In this document: piece by piece, positions 52,748 to 61,100 of the stretch
Layout of the letters: each line of letters begins with the position of its first letter
Position numbering within the stretch: position 1 is the first letter of the stretch
Assembly (NCBI GenBank): GCA_002499085.1
Contig: DAKD01000036.1
Location: forward strand, 1 to 64,000
Origin: Methanomassiliicoccales archaeon UBA280
Lineage (GTDB): Archaea > Thermoplasmatota > Thermoplasmata > SG8-5
Length of the DNA: 64,000 nt
Direction of reading: 5' to 3'
Made by a program: the position numbers and the translations under genes
The notes under the pieces: generated by a model
What the model saw: the letters and a program-made list of their open reading frames with translations, nothing else
Databases searched by the model: none
Told to the model about the DNA's origin: nothing

Positions 52748-53301
52748 TGCTTTACGTGAAGATGCCCAAGGAACGCGTCGGAGTGCTCATAGGCGAGGAC
52801 GGGAAGGTGAAACATCAGATAGAGAGCCTCTGCAAGGTGAGGCTGGAAGTGGACTCGGGAAACGGCGACGTTACTGTTATTCCCACTGATGAAGGCGCGA
52901 AGGACGGGCTTGTCGGGCTCAATGCCAGGGACATCGTCAAGGCCATGGCCTGCGGATTTTCTCCGGACAGGGCGATGAGGCTAGCCGGCGAGGACATGTA
53001 CCTAGAGGTCTTCGACATAAGGGACTTCGCGGGCAAGGACAGGAAGCATGTCTCCAGGGTCAAGGCCAGGATAATCGGGACGAACGGAAAGACAAGAACC
53101 ACGATCGAGGATTTCTCGGGCGCGGAAATATCAATCTACGGAAACACGATAGCCATAATCGGGGACATGCTGTCAATGGACGCGGCCCGGGGAGCGGTCG
53201 AGATGCTGCTGGAGGGCAGCGAGCATTCCGCTGTCTATCGTTTCCTGGAAGGGAAGCGTAGATACATGAAGTTCAGGGAGATGAGCATGGAAGCTCCGTG
53301 A
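52747..53301 (+). CDS. KH-domain ribosome biogenesis protein (Dim2/Pno1 homologue)
   Basis: 184 residues with two KH domains: GEDG loop at 16-19 (VGVLIGEDGKVKHQIE) and GTNG loop at 111-114 (ARIIGTNGKTRTTIE). Archaeal Dim2 homologues bind the 3' end of 16S rRNA and work with Rio1. The tight operon with aIF1A and rio1 supports that role. Ends with GKRRYMKFREM, a basic C-terminus typical of the family. Confidence 0.92.
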   Translation: MLYVKMPKERVGVLIGEDGKVKHQIESLCKVRLEVDSGNGDVTVIPTDEGAKDGLVGLNARDIVKAMACGFSPDRAMRLAGEDMYLEVFDIRDFAGKDRKHVSRVKARIIGTNGKTRTTIEDFSGAEISIYGNTIAIIGDMLSMDAARGAVEMLLEGSEHSAVYRFLEGKRRYMKFREMSMEAP

Positions 53302-53360
53302 TTCTCCACACCGACAGAGTTTGAGAGAAACGAATTCTTGCAAGAGCGCAGAATAGAATA

Positions 53361-53480
53361 CCCCGCCCTAGAACATCGCAATATTGAGCCAGGCGGGGCT
53401 TGAAGGGATTCTATATACGCTGTGAAACGCGCACTATAACGCTCGCACATCGAAAACCCCGCCCTAACAGGCGGGGCATG
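53361..53480 (-). repeat. Paired-hairpin dispersed element, copy E
   Basis: Read on the plus strand: CCCCGCC ... GGCGGGG (53361-53398, loop 24 nt), CTTGAAGGGATTCT and a linker with GCGCACTATAACG, then CCCCGCC-CTAACA-GGCGGGG (53457-53476) and CATGCC. It occupies the gap after the Dim2-like gene. Confidence 0.65.
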
Positions 53481-53509
53481 CCACTGTGTAATGTCCTGCA
53501 GAATAATGT

Positions 53510-53830
53510 TTACCCGTACATTCCGCCGGAGTTATCGTCCGGCGTTCTGAACTTCTTCCGTTTTTCTAACTTCTCGCGGACCTTCTTCAGCTGCTCCGTC
53601 TCCCTGCCCTTGAATTTAAAATCGCCATTGGCCAGGCTCACGAATGTCGTGTCCGGGAGAGGCTCGGTCCTCACGAGCCCCTTCTTGGCCAGGCCCGCAA
53701 TGCAGGCCTGCACTTTCCTTTCCGAGGTGCCGAGATAATCAGCGACCTCCTTCAGAGTTATGGGATAGACCTCGACCAGGAGGAGGAGAATCTTGGCCTC
53801 CAGGCTGGAGGTGTCGAAAATATGGGCCAT
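53510..53830 (-). CDS. Small winged-helix transcriptional regulator
   Basis: 106 residues. The N-terminal winged helix (EAKILLLLVEVYPITLKEVADYLGTSERKVQACIAGLAKKGLV, about 10-52) is clear. The C-terminus is basic and helical (ETEQLKKVREKLEKRKK), ending in a Gly-rich tail. Specific family not recognised. Start at ATG 53830; a TATA box GATATATATAG on the minus strand (53854-53864) lies 29 nt away, so the transcript is leaderless and the in-frame extension upstream is excluded. Confidence 0.78.
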   Translation of the reverse strand: MAHIFDTSSLEAKILLLLVEVYPITLKEVADYLGTSERKVQACIAGLAKKGLVRTEPLPDTTFVSLANGDFKFKGRETEQLKKVREKLEKRKKFRTPDDNSGGMYG

Positions 53831-53853
53831 GCAAAACCTACAACGCCTTGCGC

Positions 53854-53864
53854 GATATATATAG
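53854..53864 (-). promoter_or_regulatory. TATA box of the winged-helix gene
   Basis: CTATATATATC on the minus strand, 29 nt (centre) from the ATG at 53830; the clearest TATA box in the window. Confidence 0.6.
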
Positions 53865-53883
53865 ATTGCACAGGAAGGAGGCC

Positions 53884-53951
53884 GTCGCACACGGTGCAAA
53901 TGTAATCAAAGGAAATCTGGCCTTAGGGCCAGATACATGCGAGTGTGCGAC
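53884..53951. repeat. Long two-tier perfect hairpin
   Basis: Outer arms GTCGCACAC (53884-53892) and GTGTGCGAC (53943-53951); inner arms ATCTGGCC and GGCCAGAT around a short loop (about 53915-53933). It lies upstream of the winged-helix promoter and downstream of the 93-residue gene. Possible terminator or small RNA. Confidence 0.45.
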
Positions 53952-53959
53952 CTACGGAA

Positions 53960-53992
53960 GGTGAACATAGAACTGAGAGTTCGTTGTTCACC
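53960..53992 (-). terminator. Hairpin over the stop codon of the 93-residue gene
   Basis: GGTGAACA (53960-53967) and TGTTCACC (53985-53992), perfect 8-bp arms; the right arm contains the TGA stop (53988-53990). Confidence 0.4.
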
Positions 53993-54269
53993 CGAACATG
54001 GTTCCGGAATCCGCAAGCTTCTTCTCTTCCTTTCCCGCGGCCTCGATTATGTCGAGCGAGACTATCGCATGCGTCGGGATGACCCTTATCTTGCCGACCT
54101 TGTCCTCGTGCATGCTGTCCAGCTCTATGCACATTCCCTCGTCGTGCCCGATGGCCGTGTAACCGAGGAATATGCCGCTCGTCACGAGTGGCTTGTCCCT
54201 GGCCTCGAGCGACTTTATCCTGTACCTCGAACCCACGCTCAGAACTATCGCGTTCTTGTCCTTGTCCAT
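53988..54269 (-). CDS. Small conserved-looking protein of unknown function
   Basis: 93 residues, predicted small beta-barrel-like sequence: IVLSVGSRYRIKSLEARDKPLVTSGIFLGYT, then CIELDSMHEDKVGKIRVIPTHAIVSLDII and a charged tail. No named domain recognised; an RNA- or protein-binding barrel is only a guess. ATG at 54269, 4 bp after the upstream winged-helix gene, is chosen; earlier in-frame ATG lies inside that gene. Co-transcribed with the 153-residue regulator, so the two probably act together. Confidence 0.72.
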   Translation of the reverse strand: MDKDKNAIVLSVGSRYRIKSLEARDKPLVTSGIFLGYTAIGHDEGMCIELDSMHEDKVGKIRVIPTHAIVSLDIIEAAGKEEKKLADSGTMFG

Positions 54270-54273
54270 TCTA

Positions 54274-54735
54274 TCACTTCCTCTTCTTGTCCTTCTCCTC
54301 GGCGAGCCTCTGAATGTGATCCACCGACTTGCGGTAATTGGCCATCGAGACATTGATGTTCTCCTCGACGAAATGCCAGGCGTCCGAGAGGCTGGAGTAC
54401 CTCAGCTTGTACCCTTTCTTCTTCTTGCCGTCCTCCTCGACCGATGTTTCCTCTATCAGGGCCATGGCCCTGAGGTCGTTGACATACTTGCCCATGGTGG
54501 GCTGCGTTGTCTCCAGCTCATGGGCCAGTTCCTTAATTTGCCAGACCTTGTCCCGCCTCTTCAGGAAGCAGTTCACGAACAGCTTGAAGGGAATGCTCTC
54601 CCGGGCGTTCCCGCCCTTGGTCTTGGGTCCGAAATAGCCGATGTGAGTGAGAAAAATTTCGCATGCCTCCTCCAGGTCTTCAACGCTGGTCAGGGGCGTA
54701 TGCTTGCGCAGGGTAATCTCGAAATCCATGTCCAT
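54274..54735 (-). CDS. Winged-helix regulator-like protein
   Basis: 153 residues. A central winged helix is visible: VWQIKELAHELETTQPTMGKYVNDLRAMALIEE (about 55-90), followed by a basic wing (DGKKKKGYKLRYSSL). The N-terminal FEITLRKHTPLTSVEDLEEACEIFLTHIGYFG and C-terminal helical NYRKSVDHIQRLAEEKDKKRK flank it. It is likely DNA-binding, target unknown. Two ATGs (54735, 54729) are possible. TATA-like TTTAAAAATA on the minus strand (about 54785-54796) lies 50-60 bp upstream. Confidence 0.72.
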   Translation of the reverse strand: MDMDFEITLRKHTPLTSVEDLEEACEIFLTHIGYFGPKTKGGNARESIPFKLFVNCFLKRRDKVWQIKELAHELETTQPTMGKYVNDLRAMALIEETSVEEDGKKKKGYKLRYSSLSDAWHFVEENINVSMANYRKSVDHIQRLAEEKDKKRK

Positions 54736-55170
54736 GCCGAACCCTAAGGCTGTTTCCCGATAATAATGCTTGTGCTTTAAACGATTTATTTTTAAAGACG
54801 GCACAAGCCCGGGCGATGAGAAAACAGCATGCCCCGCCTGATGGTGACGGTTTTTTGGCTGAAGGGCGGGGTGATGATGCCGGATTTTAAAAATCTGGCT
54901 GTTGTGATGCACAGCGTGCCTTAATCCCCTAGCCCCGCCTGTGTGAGGGTTGTAGCTATCTGGCATTTTTCAGCATCAACCTGAACGAGACGAATCGCTT
55001 GCGATTCGTTGCGAGGGCAGTGGTTTGGCGCCCCACCCACATCCCCCTGGCGCCCCGATGTATTGGCTCTCGCAAGGAATCGTTTCTCTCAATCTTTGCC
55101 CCGCAGCATGTTGGGGCGTTTCGCCCTGAAAAGGTTCCACCGCCTGGCAAACCCCATCGCCAGCCTGGGC
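54736..55170. other. Intergenic region with hairpin element F
   Basis: 435 bp. It contains the promoter of the winged-helix gene (54740-54800), copy F of the paired-hairpin family with an internal insertion, the conserved downstream GGCGCCCCACCCAC block (about 55029-55042), and about 100 bp with nothing recognised before the 3' end of the 2821-residue gene. No gene. Confidence 0.5.
54829..55056 (+). repeat. Paired-hairpin dispersed element, copy F, interrupted
   Basis: CATGCCCCGCC ... GGCGGGG is hairpin 1. The middle hairpin is about 54889-54899 (GCCGGATTTT / AAAATCTGGC with one mismatch). Then GATGCACAGCGTGC and AGCCCCGCCTGTGTGAGGG. At that point, relative to copy D, 68 nt (54950-55017) are inserted between two GAGGG words. 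The insert has its own perfect hairpin ACGAATCGC-TT-GCGATTCGT. After it, CAGTGGTTTGGCGCCCCACCCAC resumes the D sequence. Confidence 0.65.
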
Positions 55171-58100
55171 TTATTGGGCATTGGCGCGCCTCCTCCTGCG
55201 GAACACGATAACGGACATGCCGAAGGGGATGAATATGGCGATGAGGGCGGCCGAGAACTCGGGGATGATGACCGTGAGAACCTGTGTCCAGCCCGTGCCG
55301 TCGGCGCTCGAGGATGGACCTTTCTCGGGCGCACCCACAATTACATCGTTGTAGCCGTCGCCGTCCAGGTCTCCTGCCATGTCCACGGACCAACCGAAAT
55401 GTTCGCCTGCCTGTGTGCCGTTCTTCACGTAATCGGCATTTGCAGCGCTGATGGCGCCGGCCATGGTGGCGGAGCCGTTGAAGATGTATACGGTTCCGGT
55501 CCCGCCGTTGCGATAGGGCGCGCCGATGATGATGTCGTCGATGCCATCGTCTCCGGCCACTCCGTAGCCCACGTTGCCTGCGCCGGAGACGGACCAGCCG
55601 AATTTATCCCCGGAGGATTGGCCGGTGAGGGTGACGTAGGGGGGGGTGCAGTAGAGATAATGCAGAGTTATGTTGTACAATATCGGCGTGTCACCAACAT
55701 GGGTGGTTGACATTCTCACCTTGTAGCAGAGGTCCTTGCCGACGGCCTCGGTCGGGAACATGTACCATACACCATATTGTATCGCGGACTGGTTCCAGGT
55801 TGTGCCGCCATCTCTGGAAATGGCAATCCAGCCAACAGTGTTTGCTGAAGTGCTGATGTTCCAAAATGGTTTAATGGATGTGATGAAATGTGGAATTGTT
55901 GTTTGTGCAGATGTATAATCTCCGGGAGATGATGTTGTATAAATTTTAAGGTCGTCCACATAAGCAAGGGGTTGACCGTTATTTGTTCTGGGCGCTCCGA
56001 AATTCCAAGGGAATGTTGTAATCTCGATGTTATTTATGCTTGTGACGGCAGTGGTGAAACCTAGACCTGTGCCCGAAGAAACACCGTCGATGTAGAGGTC
56101 CATCAGGTCTGTGTTGCAATCAAAAACAACCCTGAAATGATACCATTGGTCGGGATTATATGTATCGAGCGAGTAAACTGTGGTTCCAATCTGATATGCG
56201 AAGCGCTCCTCGAAGAAGCCGACTTCAATGGCATCAGTCGTCCCGCTCCTCAGGATGACGGCAAATTGCTCTTCCGTTGTTCCCTGGTCTGAACATCTTG
56301 CCCAGAACTCGAAAGCCCCGACGGTGATTGCTGTAGCGAAATTACTAGTTATGATTGCACAACCCGTGTTTGCGGTGGCAGTATCGTCATCGAACATCAG
56401 AGACTTTGAGCCGCTATAAGAAACGGTGCCAGAGACATCCACTACGCGGCCTGTGCCCTCTGTAACTGTGCTCCAAGGAGACCCAGGATTGGTTCCAGCT
56501 GTGTAAGATTCGAAACCGTCATAGAACAATGTGGTCCCTGTCAGGTTGAGCTCACCAGTTGGCGTGGCGAAAATGCCACCGCTGGGATTGTTCGTGGCAA
56601 GGCTGCTGCCCACCGATGTGAATTCCGTATAGGTATCATTATTGATGTGTGCCACATTGTCATAATCTCCGTCAAGCCAGACATACGCATTCCCGTTATC
56701 CGTTCCTGGCGCACCGACTATGACGCCGTCGTTGCTGCCATCGACCTTGCCGGCACCGGCAACGGAGAAGCCGAACATAGTTTCAGAAACACCATACCGT
56801 ATGTTGATAGTGTCTATGTAAACGGTATCCTGGCCGATTCCATCTGCTATGTTTGAATCGATGACATTGAGATAGAACACACCCGAGAGCGTGATTGGAA
56901 GCGGTGCGCTGTAGGTGGTTGAAGAAGCCGAGTTGATAGCTAACACAGGAGTGTAGGGTCCAGATAGTTCAGTTGAATAGCCTATCAGGAAGTCATCGTT
57001 CGATCCGGCGCTGTGATAGCCCGTTGCATAAAGAGTGAGTTTGTCTGCCCCGCCCGGTATGCTCTGCGTGCGCCAGCGATGCTCAAGGCTGTAGCTTGCA
57101 GGGCGTATGGCCAACTGGAAGTAAGCGGCACCATCAGTTACCGCGGAGGTGACACTGGCAGTTCCCGTCGCCCCCGCTGCCGCCTGAGCCTTCGTCCCCC
57201 AGCAGCCCGAGTTGTAGGTCGTGGCCGCGCCATTCGTCTGCTCTGTCGATTCTGTCCAGGGTGATGCGACAGAGAAGGGTGCGCCGTCGCCGCCGTCAAA
57301 CGATAGACCGTAAATGGCCAGGCAGTTGTCCACTGTGGTGGTTATTTGTGGAATGACATGGGGATTCACACCCGTGGCTGTTGATATCGCAAAGTTCTGT
57401 GCATTGATTGGCGAAGTAGTATCCGCGCCCGAGATGCGGATGTACCATCCGAGCCAGTATGCCGCACCGGTCGTAGTGACCGTGACGGATGCACCTTCAA
57501 AACCGGTGGCGATGCGCCAGTACGCTCCGATATATGCGTCGGGCGTGGCACTGCCGGATTCGCCGATCTTTGTCCAACCGGTGACTGCGTTGAAGTGCGG
57601 AGAGACAGTCGTTGCATAGTCATCTGTGACTATCAGGAGCAGGAGTTCACCCACGGTTATTCCGGCCGGGGCCGTGAGCGCACGGGAGTTGGATGTGGCG
57701 GTGTCGCCGTTCGACGCCTGAAACCCTTCCACGGTTGGCACTCTACTTACATCTAGCACTTCCTGTATGGATTGAGTCGCTCCATCTGGAGTGCCCAGTT
57801 CATCGATGTTCGTGTAGGTGTTGGCAACCGTACCCCAGACCGGGCTGTCCATATCCACAGTATAATCAGTGTAAGTAAATTTCATCTCGCCATATAAAAC
57901 AGAGAATGGAATGCTTCTGAAATACATATGGTCCAGATACAGCGTATCAAGCTGGGTGTGTGTCGAAGTTCTGTCCTTGTCTATGACGCCTATGTAAAGT
58001 GTGCCGAGGAAATCATTCAGGACGGAATCGGAATATTTCTGGTAGGTATCGTCGTCTGCATTCTTCGTGATTGTGAGCATCAACGTCCAGCCTGTCGAAC

Positions 58101-61100
58101 CGACCGTTCCCGTTCCAACCTTCGAGTAATAGATTTCGAAATCGTCTCCCTCAGCATTCGAGGTGCGGAAGGCGTCGATGAAGAATGTGCAATTCGACCT
58201 GTTTGGAACATCAACTAACCATTTATGTTCCAGAGCACTTGATGTTCTCATTCCAAATCGAACATACCATACTTGGTCCGTACCATCAGCAGTTCCAGCA
58301 CCGTCATTGTTCATATCGTAAGCCATTCTATTCGGATGGGATCCAGAAACCCAGGATCCAACGCTGCTTCCTGAACCGAAACCCGACCATTCTAGATCAA
58401 ATAAAACACTGCCTACACCATCGTAATTGAAATCTGAATATCCTACATCGGAACCGATATTGAATGTAATCCCCCAATCATTGACTTTTCCAGTTAAAAC
58501 AACATTGCTTGAATCATAAACAAGGACACGGTTTGCAATTAGACCATTATAATTCCCAACCATATTTGTTGTTACTGTTGTTAATGCTCCAACATCACAC
58601 AACCATATTCTGAAGTAGGATGTGCCATACGTGCCAGACACAGTAGTAGAGGTCCTGATAGAAATCTCCTCGATGTATCCTGCTGCCAATTCAGACTGAA
58701 GGTACAATTGTTGTTGTTTATAACCTGTATTATCATTTCTGAATGGGTCACTATAAGCCGTACCTTCAGTTCCGATTGCATAGTATGTACCTGTTGTGTA
58801 ACCTTCTTTTACAAACTCATAAGTGTCGCCCTGGGTGTGAGTATTGCTGTAAGTATTGGTTAGCGTCCCCAACACAGGGATGTCAGAATCCGCTGTTTCC
58901 TCTGTAGGCGCATGATAAATATATGATGCATCCTTCCCCGGTTCTCCCACAATCACTTCAGAACCACCAACACCATCTGTGTTCCCGGCGCTGGAAACCG
59001 ATGCTCCAAAATTTCCGTTCGTGTGTCGGCCTGCCATTATCACATCCGCGCTTCCTGCAGCCGTCGGGATGCTCCCATCACCGTAAAAGATGTACGCCCG
59101 CCCTCTGCCGGAATCGAACCCTTGGGCACCGATGATTATGTCATCGTTTCCTGCATCGTCGTAATCCCCCGCCCCTGACACGCTCGCCCCGAACCTGTCG
59201 CCCGCGGCCTCGCCCGTGATAGTAACGTCAGTGCTTGCCGTGGCCAGGTCAATGGTCTTCGGAGTTCCGCTGGTCAGCGTTGTTGAATAGAATATGTAAG
59301 CTCTGCCTGTGTCGGAACTGTGCCCCGGCGCCCCGATGATTATGTCCGGGCCTCCGCCGTTAACATCACCGGCATCGCTCACGTCCCATCCCAGCTCATC
59401 CCCTGCGGCAGCCCCGAGAATTGTGACGTCCGCGCTCGCCGGGTCGAGGTAATTTGCGTTGGCAGACGTGAACCCGTCGTATCCGAAGAACACGTATGCG
59501 GCGCCTTCCCCGCCATTTGTTCCAGGGGCTCCGACGATGACGTCGCCGTAACCGTCGGCGTTTATGTCCCCGGCATACGAGACGTTCCATCCGAACTTGT
59601 CCCCGGCATTTCCGCCGTAACCGGATGTGACCTCTGCCATCGTTATCATGTCCTGGTCCGTTAACTCATCGCCCGGGCCGGACCTCGTCGCCGCCAGCTC
59701 CGTGGCTATCTGGTCCTCCTTGGCATCATCCCCGTCCTCGTTCCATGCCTCTATCTCGAACCATGCTGTTGCATTGGGGTCCAGCTGAACCGCTATGTAT
59801 GATTCCAGCTCCCTGGAGTCCTTCATGTAGGCGGGAGTGCCGATCTGGCTCCAGGACCATGCGCCCTGGTTAGTTCCGACGAACCTGCTGTGGCCTGATG
59901 TCTTAACGGAGCCGTGCTTTCCCGTGAACTGGACCATCCTGTCCGCGCCCATGCCCCCTATCGAGTATCCCGTGGAAGGGTCCGCGTCCGTGTCCAGGTA
60001 TATCCTGGCAGTGTCGTCGCCCGTGACCACCGGCTTTTCGACCCTTCCGATGAAGACATTGGCCATGACCGTGCCGCCCTGCTCCCAGACAAGGTACTCG
60101 TCAGAGCCGTATGGATAGTCCGCGATGCCGTCGGAGTCGACGTCCCTCTGGCCGGCGGAATTCACCGACTGGGCGTCAGGTACGCCGTCGTTGTTGAAAT
60201 CAAGTTCGTAACCTGGCTGCTCCTGGTCGTCGGGTATCCCGTCCCTGTCCGAGTCCGGGGAAACAGGCTGTGGGTTGGGGTTTGGCGCCCTGGCTGTGGA
60301 TTCAATGGGCACCAGGCTGCCTGACATGAACTCACCGATGGATGAGATGTGAAGGTATGCGCCAGTTCCGTCGCTGACTGCGCCGTAGCACCTGATGTCG
60401 GCGCTGCTCTTTTTCCCTGTGGAAACTTCGTTGATCTGGTCGAAAAGCTGTCTGTCCCTCCAGTCGGAGAAACCGCCGTCGACCACGGGTATCTGGGGCA
60501 CTGAGCCGATGTAGCAGAGCTCGTTCTGCCCCACGGCGACCTCGAGCCATGCCATGGCTCCCGAGAGGGCAATGTCCCCCGGCGCCGCGATCCTCAGGCC
60601 CAGCGTCCTGGATGCCGCCGCCGATGCGGAGATGTCTGCCTGGACTGTGAGGTTGAGGGTTTCGCCGGCTGCCAGGGTTCTGCCGACCGTGAAGGACATT
60701 GAAGCCGCGGGCGGGGCCGAGCTTATCTCCGTGCCGGCCGCGTCCAACAGCCTCACTGCGCTCATTGCCGAGGCGCCCGCTGTCCCTTCCAGTGTGAGCC
60801 TGATGCTGTCGACCGCCGAGTCGCCGCACTTGCCCTCGAACAGGATTGCGAGCAGGTTCTGGCCCGAGCCTGACACTGTCTCGGGTGCGATAGCGTACTG
60901 GCTGATGCGCATCGAGCATAGGGAGTTGCTGACTAGGCAATCCGAATAATCCACGTATCCGTCCCAGGACTGCGAATGCACCAGGACCGATATGTCTGTG
61001 CCCTGCGCGACCTGAAGCCTGGACCAGGGAATCTGGGTCTCGAGCCTGCTGCCTGCGGCCTCTGCCCTTCCGGAGCCTGTGCTCTCGAACCCGTTCCAGT

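Noticed and set aside
5298..55056. Simple rho-independent-type terminators for all GC-rich hairpins
   Set aside because: Copies share a two-hairpin order, conserved linker words and CATGCC ends, appear in divergent promoter gaps as well as 3' gaps, and lack T-runs, so termination alone does not explain them.
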